Source: JADKCL01 sp031424495 (GTDB taxonomy: Bacteria; Bacteroidota; Bacteroidia; J057; JADKCL01). From it: 64,000 bases of DNA. The DNA lies in the NCBI GenBank assembly GCA_031424495.1, contig JANPHP010000357.1:34726-98725 (forward strand). Reading direction: 5' to 3'. Of the stretch, positions 46,122-56,003 are shown piece by piece. Both the position numbers and the translations under genes were made by a program. Each line of letters begins with the position of its first letter. Positions within the stretch are counted from its first letter, which is position 1. Under the pieces are notes generated by a model. That model was not told where the DNA came from. It ran no database searches and saw only the letters and a list, made by a program, of their open reading frames with translations.

Positions 46122-47849
46122 TCATTTCTTTTTCACCTCCGGCAAACCGACCTCCCCACCAACAGCATTTCCCAGCGCCGCTTCCGCTTTCACAAGCTCG
46201 GGCTTCACTTTGTAACGCTCAAAAATTCCCTTTTCCTTGGGTTGTCCATACAACTCTGGCTGCAGGTACAAGCCCACGTCTGCCGCGCGCTTCATCGGCT
46301 CGACCGTGATGCTTGCTGCATTTTGCTGCACATAGGGGTCGTTGCGATCGGCATAGACGGTCCAGCAGATCTTCTGGCCCGGGTGGCCGCCAGCGATTTG
46401 GAAGCTGCCTTGGGCATCGATTTCTTGGCTGATGAATACCGCCGCTGCATTGCCCACCGGTGTGAGCTGATAGGAAAAATCGACATTGACTGCATGGAAA
46501 TAACTCGGCAATTGCACCTCGGCGACGCCCGATGCATCCATCACCGCCGTGCCACGGTAGAGGTTGAGCACCTCGGGTGACTCGATCGAATAGTGGCGCA
46601 AGTATTTGTTTTCAGGATCGAGCGGATGGTCGATCATGAAGGATTTCACGCCAGAGGCACCCAAATTACCATTGGCGAACATGCCATACCAATTGCCCTG
46701 CCCCACGACGCCATAACCATAATTGGGGTTGGATTGGAAAACACCATAGACACCGACGCCGTCATAGTTGCCTGCAGCCCCGTTGTAAACCGCTTGCAAT
46801 ACCGTGGTGCTCGACGATGGCCCCGCTGCCAAAAATGCCCCGCCACGGATGCCCGACGATTGGCCCCAGAGTGCTGCGGCATTGCCATAAGTGCCAGGCA
46901 CAATGCCGTTGCTGAGTTGCGTGAAAAGACCCGTCTGTGTTGCGTTTGTCGTGAGGTAGGTGGTGCCCGCAATCGACCGGCCAGCGCTTGCCTGGTCAGA
47001 TAATAAAGCCGATACCGTTGCCGCAGGATTGAATGACTGCACGGAAAGCCCATGATTCAAGCCGTTTTGCAATACGGCCACGCCTACACCAGTGGATGCC
47101 GCATCCATATCGACTTGGATGCCACGGTGTGAAGACGCGCCATTGATGTCGAGGGAGATGCCGTGCGCGGCAGGATTGGCGACGTCGGTGCGCAGTTGCA
47201 GCGTGGGCGCTACGGAGGAGCCATTGTAAACGTAGATCGTTGGGGAATTGCTGGGCGCTGCGCTGAGTGTCAAAAATTCCGCAGCGGAACCAGTGGCTCC
47301 CACCGCCTGCCCGACAACGGCCGTTCCCGAGCCGTTGGTATAGAAAAATCCAGCATCGCCGCCGCCAGATGAGTAGCCATTGACCGCCCATTGCGCGCCT
47401 GAGGAAAAGACGCTGAACATATCCGAAGCATAGGGCCCGGTGCCGTTCACGCAGAGCAAACCCGTGCTGGTGAACCGTGCCCGCTCCAAGTTATTGGTGC
47501 GAAACGCCAAGTCTTGCGCATCGGTCGTGCCAACAAAATTGATCGCCGGCGTCGTGCTGGCATTGCCGATCAGGGCCCAGCCTGCCGCGTCTTGCCAGAC
47601 CGGGCCAGTGGCCCCTTGTGCGAGCACCTGCCCGATCGCGCCCGCAGCCACGACCTCGAGTGTGCCATTGGCGTCCACGCCCACCACGCGGGAGTCCAGC
47701 CCCGCCAGCGGATCCAAGCGCAGGTTGCCAGCCACGTGCAGCTTCTCCAGCGGAGAGGCCGTCCCGATGCCTACGTTTTGGGCAAATAGGATGGCGGGAA
47801 ATAAGAGGACAGCAAAGACAAGCAGGCCATGGGGCAATGAAAGACGCAT
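46122..47849 (-). CDS. NVGIGT-family secreted surface protein (paralogue 3)
   Basis: 575 residues from the ATG at 47849, where the signal peptide begins (LLVFAVLLFPAILFAQ); the frame opens 20 codons earlier. The mature N-terminus repeats the family module: QNVGIGTASPLEKLHVAGNL, PLAGLDSRVVGVDANGTL, GQVLAQGATGPVWQDA. The C-terminal part has KSFMIDHPLDPENKYLRHYS and ESPEVLNLYRGTAVMDASG, a phrase known from tail-fibre/collar-like and surface proteins, and a Lys-rich end. The middle does not align by eye with paralogues 1 and 2. No leader like theirs precedes it. It lies on the opposite strand from them. Confidence 0.8.
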   Translation of the reverse strand: MRLSLPHGLLVFAVLLFPAILFAQNVGIGTASPLEKLHVAGNLRLDPLAGLDSRVVGVDANGTLEVVAAGAIGQVLAQGATGPVWQDAAGWALIGNASTTPAINFVGTTDAQDLAFRTNNLERARFTSTGLLCVNGTGPYASDMFSVFSSGAQWAVNGYSSGGGDAGFFYTNGSGTAVVGQAVGATGSAAEFLTLSAAPSNSPTIYVYNGSSVAPTLQLRTDVANPAAHGISLDINGASSHRGIQVDMDAASTGVGVAVLQNGLNHGLSVQSFNPAATVSALLSDQASAGRSIAGTTYLTTNATQTGLFTQLSNGIVPGTYGNAAALWGQSSGIRGGAFLAAGPSSSTTVLQAVYNGAAGNYDGVGVYGVFQSNPNYGYGVVGQGNWYGMFANGNLGASGVKSFMIDHPLDPENKYLRHYSIESPEVLNLYRGTAVMDASGVAEVQLPSYFHAVNVDFSYQLTPVGNAAAVFISQEIDAQGSFQIAGGHPGQKICWTVYADRNDPYVQQNAASITVEPMKRAADVGLYLQPELYGQPKEKGIFERYKVKPELVKAEAALGNAVGGEVGLPEVKKK

Positions 47850-48195
47850 AGTGGTGGTTCTCAAAGGGAATGCGAAACGTAACATGCCGACAATCTTGCG
47901 CGTGCGCACGCAATTCTACAAGGCAGGGTTTCTATTCGGGGGTTATGGCTTTGCATTCGGTCGTTTTGGGCGGATGCGGGAATGGGCACGCGGCGCCTGC
48001 ATGATGAAAATCGCGCAATTCGCAGCGGACACAAATTGGTGGAGGCGCATTCGTCCGCTACCGATTTCTGCCGTTCCCGCCATCCAACATCACCCATGCG
48101 CGGCTCCCAAACAAAACCTCAAATCCACCAAATGCAAATCGATGCATCCTTCATCGGCAGGCAGGCGGCTACCTTGCCCCAGAAATCAAGAATTC
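47850..48195. other. Divergent intergenic region, nothing recognised
   Basis: 346 bases between NVGIGT paralogue 3 (minus) and the beta-helix T9SS protein (plus). It should carry two promoters, but no clear element, hairpin or small gene was found. Confidence 0.4.
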
Positions 48196-49863
48196 ATGAA
48201 AAGAGTCATCCTGCTCCTCGCCCTTTGCGCTTGCGCATTGGGTCTCCATGCTGCCACATGGTATGTGGCCACCACTGGCAACGACGCCAACCCCGGCACG
48301 CTCCTTGCCCCCTTGCTTACCCTCGACGAGGCCATCTTGCAAGCCAATCCCGGCGACATCATCGAGTTGCGCGGCGGCAACTATGTGAGCAATGAAATCC
48401 GCGTGACCAAGAGCAATCTCACGATTCGCTCCTATCCCGGCGAATGGGCTGTGCTCACCGCCGTCACCGATGTCGAAAACATCGCCTCTTGCATCTGGTA
48501 CAACGAGCCCGATGTAAATGGCGGCACGCTGGAAAACCTCGAGATCATCGGCGGTTATTATTATGGGGTGAGTTTTGAAACGAATTGGGATTGGGGTGGC
48601 TTGCCTGCCGATCGCCATGGCGCGAGCAACATCATCATTCGCAGCTGCAAGATCCATGACACGGGCCGCGATTGCATCAAAATCAAGCCCGGCTGCGACG
48701 GGATACAGGTCCTCGGTTGCGAACTCTACAACTCGGGCGTCGGCATCAGCAACAATCCCAATGATCCCAATGCCGAGGGCATCGACAACGTGAATGGCGA
48801 TGGCATGGTCGTGCGCAATACCCACATTCACCACACCTCTACCACAGGCGTGTATGCCAAGGGCGGCGCAGACGGCTGCATCATCGAGGAGAATCTGATC
48901 CGCGAAACAGGCGAAGCTGGCATTTTGATCGGATTCTATACCGATGCCGAATACTTTGATGAGACCGCCAACCCCAGCTTCTTTGAGTGCCGCAATACCG
49001 TCGCCCGCAACAATATCGTGGTGAACACCGGCGGCGCAGGCATCGGTTTCTTTGCCGCCCAAAACTGCCGCGCCGAGCACAATACTGTGGTCTCTGCCAC
49101 ACCCAAATACCACAGCCCCTTGTACATTTCCAAGGGAGATATTTGGATCAGCAACTCCCTCTCCCTCACTCCCGCCAATGAAAATCTCACCATCGTCAAC
49201 AATATTTTTGTGGATGAAAGCGGCACGGGGCAGGATGACTATACCTTCCAAGTACGTGAGGGAGCGCTGACAGGAGCGAGCGTCGTGGACCACAATATTT
49301 ATCAAAAGACCACGGGCGTGGCGACCTTTGACGACGGCATCGCCTGGCCGGCTATGACATTCGCCCAATGGCAAAGCACGATGGCAATCGATGCCGCAAG
49401 CATGGAGACGGCCCCGAACTTGGATGCCGACTATCACTTGAACCTCGGCAGCCCAGCCATCGACGCTGCCATGGCATCGGCCACGACCGTCGATTACGAC
49501 TTCAATGCCCGTGTGGGCACCGCCGACATCGGCGCCGACGAGTTTGGCGCTGGCACCAACCTCACGACCCCGCCTGCACCCGGCGTCATCGGCACCGGCT
49601 CTGCCAACACATTGCAAGCTGCGGCTGCGCCGCAAGCAGGCATCCAAGTGCTGGTATGGCCCAATCCCACAAGTGACCTGATCCATGTGCAAAGCCCGGG
49701 GGCGGGCACTGCAACGATCACCCTGCTCGACCTCGCTGGTCATGCGGTCTTGCAGACCCGCAGCGCCACGTTTTCGGTAGCAGCCTTGCCTGCAGGCAGC
49801 TACCGCATGAACGTGGCGACCGCCAAGGGCGCGCAATCGCTGCCCATCCAAGTCATGCATTAG
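48196..49863 (+). CDS. Right-handed beta-helix T9SS-sorted secreted protein
   Basis: 555 residues from the ATG at 48196, where the signal peptide begins (VILLLALCACALGLHA-A). The N-terminal WYVATTGNDANPGTLLAPL and IIELRGGNYV are the start of a DUF1565/PL6-like right-handed parallel beta-helix (about 25-430) with rungs such as NIIIRSCKIHDTG and VVRNTHIHHTSTTGVY. HLNLGSPAID and the ADIGADEFG phrase (near 443) follow, as in extracellular polysaccharide lyase-like proteins. A T9SS type A CTD ends it (VLVWPNPTSDLIHV, LPAGSYRMNV). It may bind or cut an acidic polysaccharide. No catalytic triad could be assigned. Confidence 0.87.
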   Translation: MKRVILLLALCACALGLHAATWYVATTGNDANPGTLLAPLLTLDEAILQANPGDIIELRGGNYVSNEIRVTKSNLTIRSYPGEWAVLTAVTDVENIASCIWYNEPDVNGGTLENLEIIGGYYYGVSFETNWDWGGLPADRHGASNIIIRSCKIHDTGRDCIKIKPGCDGIQVLGCELYNSGVGISNNPNDPNAEGIDNVNGDGMVVRNTHIHHTSTTGVYAKGGADGCIIEENLIRETGEAGILIGFYTDAEYFDETANPSFFECRNTVARNNIVVNTGGAGIGFFAAQNCRAEHNTVVSATPKYHSPLYISKGDIWISNSLSLTPANENLTIVNNIFVDESGTGQDDYTFQVREGALTGASVVDHNIYQKTTGVATFDDGIAWPAMTFAQWQSTMAIDAASMETAPNLDADYHLNLGSPAIDAAMASATTVDYDFNARVGTADIGADEFGAGTNLTTPPAPGVIGTGSANTLQAAAAPQAGIQVLVWPNPTSDLIHVQSPGAGTATITLLDLAGHAVLQTRSATFSVAALPAGSYRMNVATAKGAQSLPIQVMH

Positions 49864-50108
49864 CATATTCTTTACCAACACCCCAGCCCCGCCGCAGGCT
49901 CCTCGCCCGCGCGGGGCGGCACCTTCTCCCAAATTCCCCTACAAAATCGGATCGGTACCCAGACAGCGACCACCGCAATATTTTACGCCGATGAATCCAC
50001 TATCCAAGGCCCAGACGCTCCAGAAATATGACCATTGCAGGCTTAGGAATGGATCGCTTGCTTGGATTTCAACTTCCCGCTGACGTATTTCATTGAAAAT
50101 TGAGGTGC

Positions 50109-53100
50109 ATGCACAGGTGGCTGTTTCTTTTGATGGGTTGTTTCACCTTCGCGATGGCGCAGCCGCCACGACATTTCAGGCACTTTACAGAAAAAGATGG
50201 CTTGAGTGACAACCGTGTCCAAGCCGTCTTGCGCGACCATCAAGGTTTTGTCTGGGTGGGCACCGCCAATGGCCTCAACCGCTACGATGGCTACGATTTT
50301 AAGCACTATTTCCCCAATCGTCAGGAGCCGGAGCGCTCAGTGTGCAGCGAATCCATACAGGATTTGAAGCAAGACACGGCTGGCCACATCTGGATCGCCA
50401 CCAACAATGGCCTCAATCGATTCGATCCCGCTACTGGCATTTTTCGCACATGGAACAATGTCGGGCGCAACGATGGATCGCTGCCCAATCCCATCGTGTG
50501 GGACTTGTGTTTTGACCGCCTGCAGCGGCTGTGGCTCGCCTGTGACAACCGCGACCTTTGCCGCTACGATCCCATCGCCGACAAATTTGTCACCTATCCC
50601 TGGCGTGCATTCGTGCTTCAATCCCAGCCGCAAACGCCGAGCAACGCCTACCTTGCCATTTTCGGGGTGCAGCCCAAGTCTGACCATGAATTGTGGCTGC
50701 TGACCAATGTCGGTTTTTTCAGCTTTGACTGGGAGCTGGAGCGGTTTCAATTGCACCCATTTCCAGCAACGATGACGCCTGCCACTGCGCTGAGCAGTTG
50801 CCCCGACGCCACTTTGTTTGGCACTTGGTCCCAAGACATCGCGCGTTACGACGCCTGCGTGGGGCAATGGACGCAAATCACCTTGCCTTTGCCGCCTGCA
50901 TTCGCAGGTGGCCGCCGCTTGGTGAATAAGATCATACCCTATCGGGGTGGAGACTGCATACTCACGCGGCAGGGTCTCTTTTGGTTGCCACAGCGGTATG
51001 GCGCCGCCACCATCATCGACAACGTGGGCGACGTGCAGGAGGGCATGCCCACGGGCATGCTCACCGTCGCCGAGGTCGACCACGAGGGCGCACTTTGGGT
51101 GGCGGGTGAACAAGGGCTATGGGTCTCTGAGCCAGTGCATCAGCAGCTGCAATACCATCCGCTGAAACCCGGTGGCACCAATGATTTCTACAATTCATTT
51201 GTGCGGTTTCTGGAATTGCCTGAAGGGAAATTGTTGAGCATGGATTTCTACTACAAGCGCTTGTTTCTCCATCAAAATGGGCGACTGCTTCAGACCATAA
51301 ACTTGCCCGATAAGTCTAGCCTGCTCTACCGCGACCGCCAAGGAACGATCTGGGTAGGTGGAGGAGATTCCATTTTCCACTTGGATCCTCAATCGATGGA
51401 ATTGCGCCACTTTGCCCTGCCCCCGTGGCCCGGCAAACGCGAGTCGGGGGCCTATTTTGAGACCATGACAATCGACAGTCGGGGCAACTATTGGTTTGCC
51501 AATCGCAAGAACGGGCTCATCGTCTGGAATCCGCAAACACAAACGGCGTGGTTTCCAGACTCCAGCGACGGGTTTATCGCGACGCAACTTTCATCGCTTT
51601 ATGCAGATACATTGCGCAAGACCGTGTGGATCGGTTCCTTCGATTATGGCCTTTTCAGGTATGATGAAGTCACCGGAAAGTTCATACTTTACCAGCACGA
51701 TCAGCAGTCGCCACTGCATTCGCTGGGGGCATATATGGTGACTGGAATTTGTGGCGACCATCAAGGCCATATTTGGGTGGCGACCGATCCGGGTGGCGTG
51801 TCGCGGTTTGACTATGCAGCAGCCGCGGGCAATGAATTCCTGAGCATGGGCACTGCCGCAGGACTGCCAAGCAATCGTGCGACGAGCATCATCTGTGATC
51901 GCAAGGGACGGCTCTGGGTCAGCACATTACGGGGATTGGCTTGCATAGACCCTATGCATGCGCGCTTGAGGGCATTCACCAAAGAAGATGGCCTCGCGAC
52001 CGATGAACTCGACCTGCCATTGGAGATGACTGCAGACGGCAGCATCCGCAATGGCACAATATATGGCTATCAATCCTTTCATCCCGACAGCCTGTTGCAG
52101 GAACATTCCAGTGCAGCCATCAACCTGATTTCCTTCAAGATTTTTGACCAGGAATTGGGAGACTCCATCAATCTCGGCGCTGCGCAAGTATTGGAACTGA
52201 GCTGGCGGCAAAATTTCTTCAGCTTCGAATTTGTGTCCAGCGATGTATTGTCTGCACGCAAGACGGTCTTTGCCTACCGCATGCAGGGCTTTGATCCAGA
52301 TTGGATCGCGACCGACGGGCGGCACCATGTGAGCTATACCAATGTGCCCCCGGGGGAATACCTGCTAGAAATACGCTCAGGACGCGAGGGACGCTGGAAT
52401 GCGCCCGGCATCCACCTCAAGATATCAATTTCCCCGCCTTACTGGTCCACGTGGTGGTTTAGGGGAATGGTCATCTTGGCTTTGGTTGCGCTGGTGTATG
52501 GCATTTACCGTTTGCGCATTCGCCAGATCAGAAAAGAAGAGGTGCTCAAATCTGAGTTCAATCAACGCATCGCCAAAACAGAGATGGCAGCCTTGCGTGC
52601 GCAGATGAATCCACATTTTGTCTTCAATTGCCTCAGCTCTATCAATCGGTTTATTATGGTCAATCAGCCCGAGGAAGCCTCGGCCTACCTGACCAAATTT
52701 TCCCGGCTCATCCGCCTCATCCTCGACAATTCCCGCACGGAGACCGTAGTGCTCAGCAAGGAACTGGATGCGCTCAAATTGTACATCGAGATGGAGCAGA
52801 TGCGGTTTGCCGATCGTTTTGAATACAAGATCGATGTCGACAAGCGCTTGCAAGTCGAGCACTTGGAGATACCGCCGCTGCTCATACAGCCCTATGTAGA
52901 AAACGCAATATGGCATGGCTTGATGCACAAAAAAGAGGCCTGCATGCTCACCATCAAAGTGTACCCAGATGGCAAGCACCTCTGCATCGAGATCGAAGAC
53001 AATGGCGTGGGCCGTGCCATGGCCATGGAGCTCAAGAGTAGATCCGCGACCCTCCAAAAATCCCATGGCATGAAAGTCACCTCTGAAAGATTGGACGTCA

Positions 53101-53198
53101 TCAATCGGCTCTATGGCACCCATGCGACGGTCGAGACGACCGATCTTGTCGACAACGCCGGCCATGCTGCTGGCACACGCATCAAACTGATCCTCTAA
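50109..53198 (+). CDS. Propeller sensor histidine kinase, Reg_prop/Y_Y_Y with LytS-type kinase domain
   Basis: 1029 residues from the ATG at 50109 (a TTG three codons earlier is unlikely). A signal peptide (LFLLMGCFTFAMAQ) leads to Reg_prop repeats over about 20-670 (FVWVGTANGLNRYDG, HIWIATNNGLNRFD, TIWVGGGDS, HIWVATDPGG, RLWVSTLRGL). A Y_Y_Y domain follows at about 670-775 (FAYRMQGFDPDW, YTNVPPGEYLLEI), then one membrane helix near 780-803. The cytoplasmic kinase has His836 in MNPHFVFN (His_kinase/LytS) and ATPase motifs IEDNGVG and a C-terminal GTRIKLIL. The LytTR regulator follows after 23 bases, so this is a sensor-regulator pair. The inducer is probably an extracellular glycan or peptide, by analogy only. 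Confidence 0.92.
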   Translation: MHRWLFLLMGCFTFAMAQPPRHFRHFTEKDGLSDNRVQAVLRDHQGFVWVGTANGLNRYDGYDFKHYFPNRQEPERSVCSESIQDLKQDTAGHIWIATNNGLNRFDPATGIFRTWNNVGRNDGSLPNPIVWDLCFDRLQRLWLACDNRDLCRYDPIADKFVTYPWRAFVLQSQPQTPSNAYLAIFGVQPKSDHELWLLTNVGFFSFDWELERFQLHPFPATMTPATALSSCPDATLFGTWSQDIARYDACVGQWTQITLPLPPAFAGGRRLVNKIIPYRGGDCILTRQGLFWLPQRYGAATIIDNVGDVQEGMPTGMLTVAEVDHEGALWVAGEQGLWVSEPVHQQLQYHPLKPGGTNDFYNSFVRFLELPEGKLLSMDFYYKRLFLHQNGRLLQTINLPDKSSLLYRDRQGTIWVGGGDSIFHLDPQSMELRHFALPPWPGKRESGAYFETMTIDSRGNYWFANRKNGLIVWNPQTQTAWFPDSSDGFIATQLSSLYADTLRKTVWIGSFDYGLFRYDEVTGKFILYQHDQQSPLHSLGAYMVTGICGDHQGHIWVATDPGGVSRFDYAAAAGNEFLSMGTAAGLPSNRATSIICDRKGRLWVSTLRGLACIDPMHARLRAFTKEDGLATDELDLPLEMTADGSIRNGTIYGYQSFHPDSLLQEHSSAAINLISFKIFDQELGDSINLGAAQVLELSWRQNFFSFEFVSSDVLSARKTVFAYRMQGFDPDWIATDGRHHVSYTNVPPGEYLLEIRSGREGRWNAPGIHLKISISPPYWSTWWFRGMVILALVALVYGIYRLRIRQIRKEEVLKSEFNQRIAKTEMAALRAQMNPHFVFNCLSSINRFIMVNQPEEASAYLTKFSRLIRLILDNSRTETVVLSKELDALKLYIEMEQMRFADRFEYKIDVDKRLQVEHLEIPPLLIQPYVENAIWHGLMHKKEACMLTIKVYPDGKHLCIEIEDNGVGRAMAMELKSRSATLQKSHGMKVTSERLDVINRLYGTHATVETTDLVDNAGHAAGTRIKLIL

Positions 53199-53221
53199 AT
53201 CCAACGCTATTTCAATAGGCT

Positions 53222-53962
53222 ATGATCTCCACAATATTGATCGACGACGAGCGCAACTGCACCGACCTGCTGCGGGTCATGTTGGAAAAGTATTGCCCCG
53301 GCATCACCGTGACGGGTGTGTTCAACGATCCCGAGTTGGCGTTGCTGCACATCAAGGCCGAGCGGCCGCAATTGGTGTTTCTCGACATCGAGATGCCCCG
53401 CCTCAACGGCTTTGACCTGTTGCAGGCCTGCGGCACGCTCGATTTCAAAGTCGTGTTCACCACGGCTTATGATCAATATGCCGTCAAGGCATTCAAGTTC
53501 AATGCCCTGGACTACCTGCTCAAGCCGATCGACAAAGAGGAATTGATACAGGCCGTGGACAAGGTGATGCGCGCAAGCGCGCCTGCCGCCGAGCGCATAG
53601 AGGCCGCCCGCATGTTGCGCGAGACACCCATGCCCGAGCGCATAGCACTGCCTGTCGGACAGGAGCTTGTCTTTGTCGAGGTCGCCGAGATCCTCTATTG
53701 CGAGTCAGACGGCAGCTACGTCTCCGTCTTCATGCAGCACCTGTCCAAGCCGATATTGCTCTCCAAGAGCCTGCGCGAGTTTGAAGAATTGCTCAACAAT
53801 CCGGCATTCTTCAGGGCCCACAACTCATTTCTCGTGAACCTCAAACAAGTCCAAAAGATCGTGCGCACCGATGGCGGCGAGATCGTGATGCGCAACGGCA
53901 AGTCACTCCCCGTCGCCCGTGCAAAAAAGGCGGAGCTGTTGGGAATTATTGCGAAATTGTAG
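53222..53962 (+). CDS. LytTR-family response regulator
   Basis: 246 residues. The receiver domain (1-115) has ILIDDERNC, the phosphoacceptor Asp55 in VFLDIEMPRLNG, TTAYDQYAVKAF and the Lys in YLLKPID. The LytTR DNA-binding domain (about 145-245) starts with RIALPVGQELVFVEVAEILYC-type strands and has FFRAHNSFLVNLKQVQKI. It should be phosphorylated by the LytS-type kinase encoded just upstream. It ends two bases before the start of the 508-residue gene, so all three genes are probably one transcript. Targets are unknown. Confidence 0.93.
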   Translation: MISTILIDDERNCTDLLRVMLEKYCPGITVTGVFNDPELALLHIKAERPQLVFLDIEMPRLNGFDLLQACGTLDFKVVFTTAYDQYAVKAFKFNALDYLLKPIDKEELIQAVDKVMRASAPAAERIEAARMLRETPMPERIALPVGQELVFVEVAEILYCESDGSYVSVFMQHLSKPILLSKSLREFEELLNNPAFFRAHNSFLVNLKQVQKIVRTDGGEIVMRNGKSLPVARAKKAELLGIIAKL

Positions 53963-53964
53963 GG

Positions 53965-55491
53965 GTGAATCTATTGGAAAATAGTGGCACAGGCCACAAC
54001 CTGCGTTGTAACCTACTGCGCTTGCTCGTGAGCGACAACGAGGCCAACGGGCAGTTGGCGCTTACGATGATGGAGACTGCTGGCGTGCCGATGGTGGCGT
54101 TGCTACCGCTGAGGCGTTGGATGGTGGAGCGTGAAGGAAAAATTCCGGAAGCTAGATCGAAAGCAATGCGATCCCAATTGGAGCGGTTGTTGGATCAAGG
54201 GATGGCCGCATTGCCGACGCATCTGCAAGAATATTTGAAAATATGGCGATATCCCAATGGTGAGCATGGTACAGATGGATTGCGGAGAGCTGGTTGGTGG
54301 CAGGCTGAGACTTTTGAGCTGATCGTGGCGGCAGGGCTGGCGACGTGGGCAGAATGGGCCGATTTTTGGCATATTGATCCTTCTTTCATGAGAGACACTT
54401 GTCTCACAGGCCTCTTGTTGCAGCGGGGATTCCAGTTGGATCAGCAGCATTTCAGGAAGTTGGATGGGCAAGGTTGGCACATGCGCAAGGAATGGTTGCC
54501 TTTGCTCTTCTCGCAAGCGACCGCGCCCGATTTCCAATTGTATTGTTTGTCGCAATTGGTCCACAACGGAATGCTCGATCTGAGTGGCACACGGCTCACC
54601 GATTTACCAGTGATCGCTGGTGAATTAAAAGATATTACGGTGATCGATGTAGGGGGCACATCTATCAGTCAACTCCCCGATGGGCTGCTGGTGCAACTGC
54701 ATTTTGTGCGTGGACGCAGGGCGCAATGTCGGGCGATCATCGACCAAGCGATGCAGTCAGTTGCGCCACGCTGCCATTTGGGCGAGGCGGAACAGATGCG
54801 CTTGGGTTTGAAATGTTTTCAGGCTGGGCGGGTTGAAGATGCCTACCATTATTTTGAGGCTGGATGTGTAGTGCTCGATACGCCGATTTTTAAGTATCAG
54901 CCCCGCTTGGACTTGATCGAGGCTCATCTAGGAAGTGCCATCGAAACGGGTAGGTGGCAAGCTGCTGTAGAAGTGATGAATCCCAAGGCCCATACATCTT
55001 GGGTTCAAAATTCGCTATTGCGATTCAATCAATGGGAATTGTTGAGAGGTAAGATCCTCGCGTCAGGTCAGGAGGAATTGGTTATTGAAGCGTTGTCGGC
55101 CTTGCCATTGGGGAATTTGACACCGCAGCAATTTTTTGCCTTGGATGCGCCACATAGGTGGTCCCATTTATTTGAGCGCTTGCTCTACAAGCGCGGGCTA
55201 CAACCAGCATTGGCCTTGCTAGACCGTGCCCAATCTAAGATGCCTAGCCTGCGGCTCTCGATGTTTCGTTGGGATCGCATCATGGGCCATCTCAAGCAGA
55301 AGCGTCAATATCATGTGGTGCTCGCCATCTATCACTACCTAGACGGCCCCGGCGCGTGGTTGGTGATCGATGAGAGCCATAACTGGATACAGGATCCGCG
55401 CTGCATCCCAGATGGGCAGCAGGCACTGCGTGAATTGGGAGAAACCGAACTATTGGAGCGTTATCTGTCGCACACGATACGTCGGCGGTGA
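53965..55491 (+). CDS. Unrecognised cytoplasmic protein with LRR-like and TPR-like segments
   Basis: 508 residues from a GTG at 53965, two bases after the LytTR stop; no earlier start is possible. It has no signal peptide or membrane helix and is rich in Leu, Trp and Gln. A short leucine-rich-like stretch is seen near 200-245 (LDLSGTRLTDLPV, DVGGTSISQLP), then TPR-like helices near 270-330 (GLKCFQAGRVEDAYHYFEAG). The rest is helical without a motif I recognise. The setting suggests it modulates, or is controlled by, the kinase-regulator pair. It could also be a repeat-protein adaptor of the kind found near bacterial sensors. It ends before a bidirectional terminator. Function is unknown. Confidence 0.75.
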   Translation: MNLLENSGTGHNLRCNLLRLLVSDNEANGQLALTMMETAGVPMVALLPLRRWMVEREGKIPEARSKAMRSQLERLLDQGMAALPTHLQEYLKIWRYPNGEHGTDGLRRAGWWQAETFELIVAAGLATWAEWADFWHIDPSFMRDTCLTGLLLQRGFQLDQQHFRKLDGQGWHMRKEWLPLLFSQATAPDFQLYCLSQLVHNGMLDLSGTRLTDLPVIAGELKDITVIDVGGTSISQLPDGLLVQLHFVRGRRAQCRAIIDQAMQSVAPRCHLGEAEQMRLGLKCFQAGRVEDAYHYFEAGCVVLDTPIFKYQPRLDLIEAHLGSAIETGRWQAAVEVMNPKAHTSWVQNSLLRFNQWELLRGKILASGQEELVIEALSALPLGNLTPQQFFALDAPHRWSHLFERLLYKRGLQPALALLDRAQSKMPSLRLSMFRWDRIMGHLKQKRQYHVVLAIYHYLDGPGAWLVIDESHNWIQDPRCIPDGQQALRELGETELLERYLSHTIRRR

Positions 55492-55509
55492 TAGTGATTC
55501 CCAATACCA

Positions 55510-55539
55510 AAGGGGCCCCAACCGAAGTTGAGGCCCCTT
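55510..55539. terminator. Bidirectional terminator between convergent genes
   Basis: AAGGGGCC (55510-55517) pairs with GGCCCCTT (55532-55539), and the inner CAAC/GTTG closes a CGAA tetraloop, with one mismatch between the two stems. It lies between the unrecognised gene ending at 55491 and the GlcG-like gene ending at 55605. Flanks are only weakly T-rich. Confidence 0.75.
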
Positions 55540-55604
55540 ACCTCAAGATCATTCCGCACATAGTCTTTGGCAGCACATCGCCTGCGACGTGCCGATGCCT
55601 AATC

Positions 55605-56003
55605 TCAGAGCGCCGCTGCGCCTGCTTCGGCCACGGCGTGGTCGTTTTCGACAGAGCTGCCGCTCACGCCGATCGCGCCGATCACTTCGCCTGCGGCGTT
55701 TTTGATCGGCACACCGCCAGGAAAGCTGATCAAGCCGCCGTTGCTGTGCTCGATATTGTACAAGGGTCCGCCCGGCTGTGCCAAGCTGCCGATCACGCCG
55801 GTGTTCATGTCAAAGAAACGGGCCGTCTTGGCCTTTTTCAAGGAGATGTCTGCAGAGCCCAACCATGCGCCGTCCATGCGCACAAATGCCAGCATATTCG
55901 CGCCCGCATCGACCACGGTGATATTCATCTTGGTGTCGAGTGCCACGGCTTTGGCCTTGGCGGCAGCGATCATCCGCTCTGCTTGATCCAGTTTCAAACT
56001 CAT
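55605..56003 (-). CDS. GlcG/HbpS-like haem-binding family protein (DUF336)
   Basis: 132 residues, the full family length. Seen: MITVVDAGANMLAFVRMDGAW-like strand NITVVDAGANMLAF, LKKAKTARFF, FPGGVPIKNAAGEVIGAIGVSG and a final HAVAEAGAAAL. The HbpS/GlcG family includes haem-binding sensors, haem-degrading proteins and proteins of unknown role near glycolate genes. No glycolate or haem gene is next to it. It is cytoplasmic by sequence. It probably has its own promoter within the 56004-56685 region. Confidence 0.87.
   Translation of the reverse strand: MSLKLDQAERMIAAAKAKAVALDTKMNITVVDAGANMLAFVRMDGAWLGSADISLKKAKTARFFDMNTGVIGSLAQPGGPLYNIEHSNGGLISFPGGVPIKNAAGEVIGAIGVSGSSVENDHAVAEAGAAAL

Noticed and set aside
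48169..49932. Minus-strand 587-codon open frame
   Set aside because: Antisense shadow of the beta-helix T9SS gene, which has a signal peptide, beta-helix rungs and a CTD; the minus frame shows no domain.
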